Below, piece by piece: positions 55,688-63,263 of a stretch of DNA of 64,000 nt. Positions within the stretch are counted from its first letter, which is position 1; each line of letters starts with the position of its first letter. Both the position numbers and the translations under genes were made by a program. Under the pieces are notes generated by a model. It was not told the origin of the DNA and made no database searches. It worked only from the letters and a program-made list of their open reading frames with translations. The DNA comes from RUG14300 sp964391805 (GTDB lineage: Bacteria > Bacillota > Clostridia > Christensenellales > CAG-1252), in contig CAYMNK010000006.1 in the NCBI GenBank assembly GCA_964391805.1, positions 1 to 64,000 of the forward strand, read 5' to 3'.

Positions 55688-57289
55688 TTATTTTTCCGAA
55701 TCACTCGATTCGAATTTGTTTTTTATTTTATCTTTTAGTAATAGCGTATTGACTTTACCGACCGCAGTTAGCATCAATTTATCCTCAATGAGAATGTATT
55801 CGGGACAACTCAATACCGACAGTTTATCTTTGACATACGCTTTAATTTTTCCTTGAACGTCGGTGACAGATTTATCTTTAAGAACCACCGCGGTAGCGAT
55901 TCTTTCTACATCCTGCTTGTCGGTATATCCAAATACGACCACGTCTTTGATAAAGTCAAGTTCGCCTATGCATGCCTCTATCTGAGACGGGAATATCTTA
56001 ACGCCTTTACGCTTAATTATGTTTTTAATACGCGACGATAGGAATACGAAGCCTTCGCTATCAACTCTACCATAGTCACCCGTTCTTAGCCATTTTTCAC
56101 CATTATAATCGAATATGATTTTAGCGGTATTGACAGAATCATTGTAATATCCGTTCATCATCGAACGAGTACATACACATATTTCACCGTCGAAATCTCT
56201 CGGCAATTCGTTTTCGTTATCGAACGCCTCTATTTTGATAGGTCCGAAAATTCTTCCGCAAGAACCTTCTTTAAAATATGTCTTACTTTGAGAAACAAAT
56301 GCCGCTACTGCCTCGCTAAGGCCGTATCCTTCGAGAATAACGGAATACGGAAATGCTTGTTTGAACTCCGATTGTAACGACAAAGCAAGTTTTTCACCGC
56401 CCGAATAACAAACTGAAAATTTGGGCAACAATTCACCGTTAAACATCCCGGTTGCAAGCATCTTTTTAAACATCACAGGTACGCCGAACATCACTTCGAT
56501 ATCATGTTTGGCTAAATCTTTTACGATATCCTTTGGTCTAAACTTGGTGCGAACAAATTGATTAAAGGAAGTCGATATCTGTGTATGAAATACACTCAAG
56601 CCGTAGCCGTAAAACATGGGTAGAATGTATAACGCATTAGCATCAACCGGTAATGTGTAACTGTTTTCGTCAAGATTGTTGATGATGTAAAATGCCGAGG
56701 TGTTTACCGCAACTTGTGACAACATTACCGTCTTAGGATCGCCGGTTGTGCCACCGCTATTTAGTAGAAATGCAGTTCTATTCGGGTTAACGTCGGGTAA
56801 AGCACGCACACGTTTATTCCGTTTAAAAAAAACCTTTTCAAATGGAATTCCGTCGGTTTCGATGCGTTGTTTGGATAAATATATCCTTTGGATAAACCCT
56901 GCAAAATGGCTGAAATCAACCCTGATTTTCTCTACCGATTCGAATTCACCCGCTGTGATTGTAGAAATGAATAGCCGTCTACTCGAGGTTTTTGTCATTA
57001 TCTCAAGTATTTGTTTTTCCGCTATAAGAGGCGATATCATACTCGCCACGGCACCGATATTAGATATAGCGTACACGAGCATCGCTAACTGCGGACAGTT
57101 GGGTAATGCTATTGTGACGACTTCATCCTTTTTAATGCCATAATCTATCAAATTGTATGAAAGACGGTCGATAAGTTCGAAAAACTTACCGTATTTGATA
57201 ATTCCGCCGTAAAATTCGATAAATCTATTTGGATTTGCGTTTTCTCTTGCGAAATCAAGTGCTTTTTTGTTGCAATCGAGCTCAATCAT
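55688..57289 (-). CDS. AMP-dependent acyl-CoA synthetase/ligase, 533 aa
   Basis: ANL superfamily adenylating enzyme that activates a carboxylic acid to acyl-AMP and then usually acyl-CoA. Seen are the P-loop LLNSGGTTGDPKTVMLS (about residues 172-188), YGLSEAVAAF, RTGDYGRVDSEGFVFLSSR with KRKGVKIFPSQIE, and the C-terminal lysine in AVGKVNTL (about residue 513). There is no signal peptide. Its start codon overlaps the yqeY stop (TAATG), so translation is coupled. The acid used, fatty or aromatic, is not visible from sequence. Confidence 0.9.
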   Translation of the reverse strand: MIELDCNKKALDFARENANPNRFIEFYGGIIKYGKFFELIDRLSYNLIDYGIKKDEVVTIALPNCPQLAMLVYAISNIGAVASMISPLIAEKQILEIMTKTSSRRLFISTITAGEFESVEKIRVDFSHFAGFIQRIYLSKQRIETDGIPFEKVFFKRNKRVRALPDVNPNRTAFLLNSGGTTGDPKTVMLSQVAVNTSAFYIINNLDENSYTLPVDANALYILPMFYGYGLSVFHTQISTSFNQFVRTKFRPKDIVKDLAKHDIEVMFGVPVMFKKMLATGMFNGELLPKFSVCYSGGEKLALSLQSEFKQAFPYSVILEGYGLSEAVAAFVSQSKTYFKEGSCGRIFGPIKIEAFDNENELPRDFDGEICVCTRSMMNGYYNDSVNTAKIIFDYNGEKWLRTGDYGRVDSEGFVFLSSRIKNIIKRKGVKIFPSQIEACIGELDFIKDVVVFGYTDKQDVERIATAVVLKDKSVTDVQGKIKAYVKDKLSVLSCPEYILIEDKLMLTAVGKVNTLLLKDKIKNKFESSDSEK

Positions 57290-57702
57290 TAAAGCGATTT
57301 GAGAATTTCACCGACAAGTTTCATATCGACTGTACCGGAGTAGTTCGCTTTGAAGTGACGCATTACCGTGGGAACCGATTTATCCTCTAAAGATAGAATG
57401 ATTTCCTTAATTTGCTCTGCGGTGAGTTGCTTAGGAAGGTACGCTTCGACTGCGGAAAGTTGGTTGGTTAATGATTCAACTTCTTCCGTTCTGTTTGCCT
57501 TAATGAATCCTTCGCGCTCTTCTTTTAGTTCTTTCATCGCTTTACGAATGGCGTTATTGACATCGGCCTCGGTCAACTCACCGTTACCGCTCTTCTCTTG
57601 AACCATAAGCAATGAAATAACAACGTTAAGACCTTTTACGGTGTCGTTATCGTGAGCTTTCATTGCAACGATTTTTGCCTTTTTTAAATCTTGTAGAGTC
57701 AT
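57289..57702 (-). CDS. yqeY: GatB/YqeY domain protein, 137 aa
   Basis: The protein has the YqeY pattern: MTLQDLKKAKIVAMKAHDNDTVKGLNVVISLL at the start, then the AVEAYLPKQLTAEQIKEII segment and a C-terminal GTVDMKLVGEILK. YqeY resembles the tail domain of GatB, the amidotransferase subunit that binds tRNA; its own role is uncertain. ATG 57702 follows AAGGAG by 7 nt; the longer reading from 57843 overlaps the GH3 gene and lacks a site. Its stop overlaps the acyl-CoA ligase start. Confidence 0.92.
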   Translation of the reverse strand: MTLQDLKKAKIVAMKAHDNDTVKGLNVVISLLMVQEKSGNGELTEADVNNAIRKAMKELKEEREGFIKANRTEEVESLTNQLSAVEAYLPKQLTAEQIKEIILSLEDKSVPTVMRHFKANYSGTVDMKLVGEILKSL

Positions 57703-57739
57703 AATTATCTCCTTGCCCGAATGTGTTTCGAGCATTGTT

Positions 57740-60160
57740 TTATTTGTTTTTCTTTTTGAATCCGTCCACGAATTTCTTAAATCCGCCCTTGACTCCATTA
57801 AACATATCGACCAAGCCTGCAATCGAATACATCGAAAGCACACCGCCCGAAAAACCGCACAATCCTCTTAGTGGCATACACTCCACAGAACGCACGATCA
57901 TTTCGGCGTTTAGCGATTCGCTTGCCATAAACTTGCTTGCGATTTTGGCAATTCTCAATATGAATTTGCCGAGTCCTGTGAAGGACGCCTCGCCTATGGT
58001 CGTATTCATAGTAAATTCACCTTTTTTATACGATTCATTAGACGGAATGGGTTTACCGAGCAATTTTTCAAACTGTTCGTCAGGTATCTCGTCAACTTTT
58101 GCAATATCCCTATATGAATCAAGTCCGCTCGTATCGGGTATAGGCAAGTCATCACCTACAACCGAAATCGGTACAGTTAGACGAATATCTCTCGAAGACG
58201 AACCTACCAGCAATTCATAGTCACCCGATAGGATACTCCAATCGTTTTCAGCGGTATTGTAGTAAGCAAATGACCTATCGTCGAGCGTCAATTCTACAGT
58301 CACGGTTTCGCCCTTAGGAACGAATACCTTATGGAATGCTTTGAGTTCTTTATCCGCTTTGAATATCGGTGAATTACGATGGCGAACATATAGTTGTGCG
58401 ACTTCCTCACCGTCATATTCGCCAATGTTTTTTATATCAACGGTAACAGTTAATGTATCACCCTTATTGAAGTCCGATCTTGACTTTACATTCGAATATT
58501 CGAATTCGGTATACGATAAGCCGTGCCCGAATGGATATGCGGGGGTTTTATCGGCGCTGTCGAAATATCTATATCCTACATAGATCGATTCGCGATATTC
58601 CACCGTTCGAGGTCCCTGTGGAAAATACTTATTCGATATACAATCGTCAAGGGATTCGGGAAATGTTTCTGCCAACTTACCGGACGGATTGACAACTCCG
58701 TACAACAATTCGTAAGTCGCTTCGCCAACTGCCTCACCAAGCAAATATGTGTTAAGTATCGCTTTTGCTTTATCACGTGTGGGAATAACCACAGGCGATC
58801 CGCATTGTAATACGATTATGAGGTCTCCTTCTAATCCGCTTAACTCTTCAAGCAATCTTACTTGTCCATCCGGAATATTTATATGAGTTCTATCGAATCC
58901 TTCGCTTTCATAAACATCGGTAAGACCGACCACTGCCACAATTTTTTGTTTATTACGAGCACGATTGACGGCCTCGTTAAGTAACTTCTTATTATAACCG
59001 TCACCGGTGAGTAAGTAACCTTCGGCATACTCGACATCTCGTCCGTTTTGTTTGAAAGCATCTATAATATTTACCGTATTTCTCGATGCTATTCTACTAC
59101 TTCCCGAACCTTGATAACGGCAATTCTCCGCAAGTTTACCTACAATTATTATGTCGTCGGTATCTTTAAGTGGCAATGCTTGTCCTTCGTTTTTAAGCAA
59201 TACCGCCGAATGGGTACCCATTTGTTTACATAATATATGATGCTTATCGTAATCGGCTTTATAGTCGGGAATACGCTTATCGGCACATTCGTTGACATAG
59301 TTGAGCACGTCGAGTACCGCTTTATCGAGATCGGCTTCAGTGAGTTTGCCCTCTAAGACGGCATTTAATACCAATTTATCATGTACTCCTTTAGTACCGG
59401 GCATTTGTAAATCAAGACCTGCTTTGATACCTTCTACTCGGTCGCTGACAGCTCCCCAATCGGAAACGACAAGTCCTCTATATCCCCATTCGGTACGCAA
59501 TATGTCTGTGAGAAATCTCTTACTCTCGCTAACATACACGCCATCGATACGGTTGTATGATGCCATGATTTGTTGAGGATTAGCCGTTTTAACGACCTTT
59601 TCAAAAGCGGAAAGATATATTTCCCTAAGCGCTCTTTCATCGATAACGGAGTCGATAGACATTCGGTTATACTCTTGATTATTACAAGCAAAGTGCTTAA
59701 GAGAAGTACCGATACCGCAAGATTGGACGCCCTCGACAAAGGATGTTGCCATAGTGCCTGAAAGGAAGGGATCTTCGGAATAATACTCAAAATTTCTACC
59801 GCATAAAGGGGACCTTTTGATGTTGATACCGGGGCCTAATATTGTAGAAATATTTTGGTCGTGTGCTTCCTCCGCAATGGCTACGCCGACCTGTTTTATA
59901 AGATCGGTATCCCACGAGCTTGCCATTGTTACGGCAGGCGGGAAGCATGTTGCCGGTTCACTGCCTTTCATTATATTGAGTCCGCCCTTGCCCGAATCGG
60001 CACCGAATTCCTTACGCAATCCGTGCGGACCGTCTGTCATAGTTATAGCGGGGATGCCCAGTCTTTCGATAGGCTTCGTAGTCCAAAAATACAAACCGCT
60101 GATAAGGCTCGTTTTTTCTTCAAGCGTTAATTCGGATAAAACTTTCTCGGTATCGAACAT
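57740..60160 (-). CDS. Glycoside hydrolase family 3 with C-terminal extension, 806 aa
   Basis: A second GH3 enzyme for terminal beta-linked sugars. TDGPHGLR and GRNFEYYSEDP line the active site. The nucleophile is Asp of VVSDWGAV (about residue 235), and the acid/base candidate lies in YESEGFDR. The fibronectin-III-like domain ends near residue 665. About 140 more residues follow, with a helical region and a Lys-rich end. That tail is absent from the paralogue at 48773. No signal peptide is present, so it is cytoplasmic. ATG 60160 has GAGGA 7 nt upstream, while the ATG two codons earlier touches that site. It lies 23 nt after glyS. Confidence 0.92.
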   Translation of the reverse strand: MFDTEKVLSELTLEEKTSLISGLYFWTTKPIERLGIPAITMTDGPHGLRKEFGADSGKGGLNIMKGSEPATCFPPAVTMASSWDTDLIKQVGVAIAEEAHDQNISTILGPGINIKRSPLCGRNFEYYSEDPFLSGTMATSFVEGVQSCGIGTSLKHFACNNQEYNRMSIDSVIDERALREIYLSAFEKVVKTANPQQIMASYNRIDGVYVSESKRFLTDILRTEWGYRGLVVSDWGAVSDRVEGIKAGLDLQMPGTKGVHDKLVLNAVLEGKLTEADLDKAVLDVLNYVNECADKRIPDYKADYDKHHILCKQMGTHSAVLLKNEGQALPLKDTDDIIIVGKLAENCRYQGSGSSRIASRNTVNIIDAFKQNGRDVEYAEGYLLTGDGYNKKLLNEAVNRARNKQKIVAVVGLTDVYESEGFDRTHINIPDGQVRLLEELSGLEGDLIIVLQCGSPVVIPTRDKAKAILNTYLLGEAVGEATYELLYGVVNPSGKLAETFPESLDDCISNKYFPQGPRTVEYRESIYVGYRYFDSADKTPAYPFGHGLSYTEFEYSNVKSRSDFNKGDTLTVTVDIKNIGEYDGEEVAQLYVRHRNSPIFKADKELKAFHKVFVPKGETVTVELTLDDRSFAYYNTAENDWSILSGDYELLVGSSSRDIRLTVPISVVGDDLPIPDTSGLDSYRDIAKVDEIPDEQFEKLLGKPIPSNESYKKGEFTMNTTIGEASFTGLGKFILRIAKIASKFMASESLNAEMIVRSVECMPLRGLCGFSGGVLSMYSIAGLVDMFNGVKGGFKKFVDGFKKKNK

Positions 60161-60183
60161 GGGCATTTCCTCGATTTAACTAA

Positions 60184-61560
60184 TTAGAATTCCAATTTCT
60201 TTTGAACAAAATCGACAACCTCGTCTACCGATAGTCTGATTTGTTCCATAGAATCTCTGTCACGCAATGTGACTGTACCGTTTTCTAACGTATCGAAGTC
60301 GATGGTTACGCAGAAAGGCGTACCCGATTGATCTTGTCTACGATAACGCTTACCGATAGAACCTGCTTCGTCATACACACACATAAACTTCTTGGATAAT
60401 TGCTTATAGACTTCCTTTGCCTTTTCGGAAAGATTCTTTTGCAAGGGAAGAACTGCGACCTTATAAGGTGCGATGAACGGATGGAAGTGCATAACTACTC
60501 TTGTATCACCGCCTTCGAGTGTTTCCTCGTCGTATGCGTCGCATAGACAAGCAAGCAACAATCTGTCGCATCCGATTGAATATTCTACAACGCTGGGGAT
60601 GTATTTTTCGTTGGTTACGGGATCCAAGTAAAGCATGCTCTTACCCGAATACTCTTGGTGACGGCTGAGGTCGTAGTCGGTACGATTGTGAATGCCGTTT
60701 AATTCGCTCCAACCGATAGGGAATAGATACTCGATATCACAAGCAGCCTTTGCATAGTGAGCGAGTTTGTCATGATCGTGGAAACGCAATTCGTCGGGAT
60801 TGAAGCCTAATGAAATGACGAAATCCCAAGCTTTTTGCTTATATTCATGATAGAAACGCTCCGACTCTTCTGCCTTACAGAATAATTGATGCTCCATTTG
60901 TTCGAATTCGATCGTTCTAAAAATGAAGTTACCCGGAGTGATCTCGTTACGGAACGATTTACCGATTTGAGCGATCCCGAAGGGAACTTTTGCACGAGAT
61001 GTGCGTTGAACGTTCAAAAAGTTGACGTATTCACCCTGTGCCGTTTCGGGACGTAGGTAAATGATATCTTGACCGCCCTCGGTAACACCGCGTGAAGTCG
61101 AGAACATCATATTGAATTGACGAATATTTGTCCAATTGTGATTACCGCAACGAGGACAATTGATGTGATGTTCCTCGATATACTTTTCCATTTCTTCATT
61201 AGTCATGAGATCGGGATTAACATCACCTTTTGCATGTTCCGAAATAAGGGTATCCGCTCTAAAACGGCTCTTACATGACTTACAATCCATTTTAGGATCG
61301 GAGAAACTTGCGGTATGACCGCTTGCATCCCAAACTCTGGGGTTCATGAGGATAGCGGCATCTACGCCGAATGAATTATCCGATTCTTGGACGAATTTCT
61401 TCCACCAAGCTTTTTTGATATTGTTTTTAAGTTCAACACCTAAAGGACCGTAGTCCCATGTGTTAGCGAGACCGCCGTAGATATCACTACCGGGGTAAAC
61501 GAAACCGACGGATTTACAATGAGTAACTAATTTATCCATAGTTAAGCATTTTCTTGACAT
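60184..61560 (-). CDS. glyS: Glycyl-tRNA synthetase, single-chain (alpha2) type, 458 aa
   Basis: A class II synthetase charging tRNA-Gly. The N-terminal VYPGSDIYGG and TWDYGPLGVELKNNIKKAWW are typical of the eukaryote-like homodimeric form. Zinc-type cysteines are in CKSCKSRF and CPRCGNHNW. Motif 2 is FRNEITP with FRTIEFEQME, and motif 3 is SIGCDRLLLA. The C-terminal anticodon-binding domain starts near PYKVAVLPLQ. AAAGGAG lies before the ATG, with a promoter about 80 bp upstream. No T-box leader is visible. It heads a mixed operon with GH3, yqeY and an acyl-CoA ligase gene. Confidence 0.96.
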   Translation of the reverse strand: MSRKCLTMDKLVTHCKSVGFVYPGSDIYGGLANTWDYGPLGVELKNNIKKAWWKKFVQESDNSFGVDAAILMNPRVWDASGHTASFSDPKMDCKSCKSRFRADTLISEHAKGDVNPDLMTNEEMEKYIEEHHINCPRCGNHNWTNIRQFNMMFSTSRGVTEGGQDIIYLRPETAQGEYVNFLNVQRTSRAKVPFGIAQIGKSFRNEITPGNFIFRTIEFEQMEHQLFCKAEESERFYHEYKQKAWDFVISLGFNPDELRFHDHDKLAHYAKAACDIEYLFPIGWSELNGIHNRTDYDLSRHQEYSGKSMLYLDPVTNEKYIPSVVEYSIGCDRLLLACLCDAYDEETLEGGDTRVVMHFHPFIAPYKVAVLPLQKNLSEKAKEVYKQLSKKFMCVYDEAGSIGKRYRRQDQSGTPFCVTIDFDTLENGTVTLRDRDSMEQIRLSVDEVVDFVQKKLEF

Positions 61561-61638
61561 AAAAAACTCCTTTTAATATCGTAATTCTAATGGCACTCTA
61601 TCCTATTTGGACAAAATACCCATTTTGATATTATATTA

Positions 61639-61667
61639 ATAATAATTTATGTAGTATAAAAAGTCAA
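61639..61667 (-). promoter_or_regulatory. Promoter of glyS
   Basis: TTGACT (61662-61667), a 17-bp spacer and TATTAT (61639-61644) on the minus strand. Confidence 0.7.
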
Positions 61668-61710
61668 GTATTTAGTATTTTCTTACATAAAAAAATCGTT
61701 CTTCAAAAAT

Positions 61711-61767
61711 AATAGTGAATTCCCAAAGTAAATTCTACAACGGAATTTACTTTGGGAATTCACTATT
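61711..61767. repeat. Perfect 25-bp inverted repeat with 7-nt loop
   Basis: 61711-61735 and 61743-61767 are exact reverse complements, each containing GAATTC, with TACAACG between them. It lies upstream of the glyS promoter and directly before the tracrRNA-like gene. No T-run follows on either strand close to the stem. It could be the 5' hairpin of that RNA, a protein-binding site or a mobile-element scar. Confidence 0.9.
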
Positions 61768-61882
61768 TGGATACATTTCAAATTACATAGCAAGTTAAAA
61801 TAAATGTAAAACTGAATGCCTTTTTTAAGGTTGTCGTGTTGACGACATAATTAATGAGCCGATGGGCTCATTTTTTTATACC
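61768..61882 (+). ncRNA. tracrRNA-like gene (type II CRISPR), orphan in this window
   Basis: 61787-61803 reads ATAGCAAGTTAAAATAA, identical to the end of the anti-repeat and start of the nexus in Streptococcus pyogenes-type tracrRNA. Upstream, GGATACATTTCAAATTAC (61769-61786) fits the rest of an anti-repeat, with TTTCAAA-like pairing to a TTTGAA-containing CRISPR repeat. Downstream come hairpins CCTT/AAGG (61819-61830) and TGTCG/CGACA (61832-61847), then the terminator ATGAGCC/GGGCTCAT with seven T residues (61854-61878). This is the order of a Cas9 tracrRNA. No cas9, cas1, cas2 or repeat-spacer array is seen in the window. Odd: TACATTT (61772-61778) can pair with AAATGTA (61802-61808) inside the RNA. 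It may be a remnant, or serve a Cas9 encoded elsewhere. Confidence 0.72.
61854..61878 (+). terminator. Terminator of the tracrRNA-like RNA
   Basis: ATGAGCC pairs with GGGCTCAT around a 3-nt loop and is followed by seven T residues on the plus strand. Confidence 0.85.
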
Positions 61883-62204
61883 CTAAAACGTGGTTAACAG
61901 CATTACTTTTTATTTTTCTTTCTATATAAAAGAAATATTCCACTCATCTATTATAGCACAGCAAACCCTACGATTCAATAGTCAATTGTGATTTTTTTGA
62001 CACATTTTTGTAATATTTATCAAGTTTTATTATATTTCGACATTAAATACTACCTACTATTAATCTCTTGTTCGGACTTAGCTTCCAATGTTATGCGTCA
62101 CACTTTACACTTAACTAAAAACGTTATCAGTTTAAGTGAGATAAGTAAAATTAACAATTCCCATGATTTTTGCCGAATTTTGCTTATAAATAACGGAGTC
62201 GATA
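61883..62204. other. AT-rich gap without a convincing gene
   Basis: A 78-codon frame (61988-62224) exists but has no ribosome binding site, and its reading is rich in Leu/Ile/Ser without family likeness. CRISPR-type repeats were looked for here and not found. Confidence 0.5.
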
Positions 62205-62233
62205 TTGACACGCCTTTATTTTAGGAGTAAAAT
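62205..62233 (+). promoter_or_regulatory. Promoter of the DUF6440-like/GNAT pair
   Basis: TTGACA (62205-62210), a 17-bp spacer and TAAAAT (62228-62233) lie about 31 bp before the start codon. Confidence 0.75.
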
Positions 62234-62264
62234 ATATTAAAGGATTTTGTAAGGAGGCTACAAA

Positions 62265-62477
62265 ATGAAAGAGAGAAAAAAGGAAAAACGCTTTGTAAGA
62301 GTGTTTAATGAATATTCTACATGCGATACTCGCACAGATATTTTCATTGATAAAGAAACAGGTATTAATTATTTGCTAATGCGTAATGGCTATTCCTCTA
62401 CAATAACGCCACTTCTCGACACCGAGGGGAAGCCCATAGTAAGCGATATTGACAGTATAGGAGTTAAAAATGAATAA
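62265..62477 (+). CDS. Small DUF6440-like protein, 70 aa
   Basis: The pattern KRFVRVFNEYS...TDIFIDKETGINYLLMRNGYSSTITPLLDTEGKPIV matches small proteins of the DUF6440 type, with a GVxYL-like strand, a glycine turn and TPLLDxxGKP. Function of the family is unknown. TAAGGAGG lies 9 nt before the ATG. Its end overlaps the GNAT gene by 8 nt, so the two are translated together. Confidence 0.78.
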   Translation: MKERKKEKRFVRVFNEYSTCDTRTDIFIDKETGINYLLMRNGYSSTITPLLDTEGKPIVSDIDSIGVKNE

Positions 62478-62940
62478 TTCGGTCCAAATAATTAGATTAA
62501 GCGACAATCCGGAATATAAAGAACGGATGGCGCAATGGTTTCACCAAAAATGGGGAATCCCCCTATCCGCATATTTGGAAAGCATGGAAGAAGGATTATC
62601 CAATGATAACGCATACCCCGAATGGTATGTTGCCTTATCAAATGACCGTATTGTCGGTGGATTGGGCGTCATCGAAAACGATTTTCACGAACGCAAGGAT
62701 TTAAAGCCGAATGTGTGCGCAGTATATGTAGAAGAAGATATGAGATGTAATGGCATTGCCGGGCGTCTTCTCAACCTTGTTTGTGACGACATGAGCGAAC
62801 GCGGAATAGACACCCTTTATCTTTTGACAGACCATACCGGTTTTTATGAGCGCTACGGATGGAATTTCTTATGTCCTGTATACGGCGACGGCGAAGAAGA
62901 ACCGTCACGTATGTACGTTCATAAACAATTATTAGATTAA
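62470..62940 (+). CDS. GNAT family N-acetyltransferase, 156 aa
   Basis: Core GNAT features are present: a beta4 stretch NVCAVYVEEDMRCNGIAGRLLNLVCDDM, in which RCNGIAGRL is the acetyl-CoA-binding Q/RxxGxG/A loop, followed by GIDTLYLLTDHTGFYERYGW. It transfers an acetyl group from acetyl-CoA to an unknown amine. AGGAG lies before the ATG. It overlaps the DUF6440-like gene and is followed by a terminator. Confidence 0.9.
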   Translation: MNNSVQIIRLSDNPEYKERMAQWFHQKWGIPLSAYLESMEEGLSNDNAYPEWYVALSNDRIVGGLGVIENDFHERKDLKPNVCAVYVEEDMRCNGIAGRLLNLVCDDMSERGIDTLYLLTDHTGFYERYGWNFLCPVYGDGEEEPSRMYVHKQLLD

Positions 62941-62970
62941 TATCAAAAAAAAAGGCTAAAGGCCAATATT

Positions 62971-63003
62971 GAAGGACAGTGGAAATGCATTGTCCTTTTT
63001 GTT
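62971..63003 (+). terminator. Terminator after the GNAT gene
   Basis: AAGGACA pairs with TGTCCTT around a 12-nt loop, followed by a T-rich run. Confidence 0.78.
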
Positions 63004-63014
63004 TGATGGTATAG

Positions 63015-63115
63015 GTTATCGTCCGCAAGATACCAAATTGTTGCACAATTTGATTCTCACTTCGTTCGAATTTCGACTTCGCTCAGTATGACGGCGGACG
63101 AAAACCGGTATGACA
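63015..63115 (+). repeat. Dispersed intergenic repeat (copy F)
   Basis: TTATCGTCCGCAAGATACC opens the copy and GGCGGACGAAAACCGGTATGACAT closes it, so the ends carry TCGTCCGC/GCGGACGA inverted motifs. Inside are a CAAATTGT/ACAATTTG hairpin and TTCGACTTCGCTCAGTATGAC. Confidence 0.8.
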
Positions 63116-63263
63116 TATTTAATTATTCGAATAGCGTATTCTTCCTTTCTTTTTTTCTCTATTATGTTGGGGTTGATTTTATTATAATTTTCGGTTATAA
63201 TCTATATTGTGTAATACTTGAAAATTGATTTATGTTTAACATAAGGAGATTTGCGGAGGATAA

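Noticed and set aside
61988..62224. 78-codon plus-strand frame after the tracrRNA-like gene
   Set aside because: It has no ribosome binding site or family likeness and overlaps the promoter of the next gene.
61700..62264. CRISPR array next to the tracrRNA-like gene
   Set aside because: No regularly spaced direct repeats and no complement of the anti-repeat were found in the gap.
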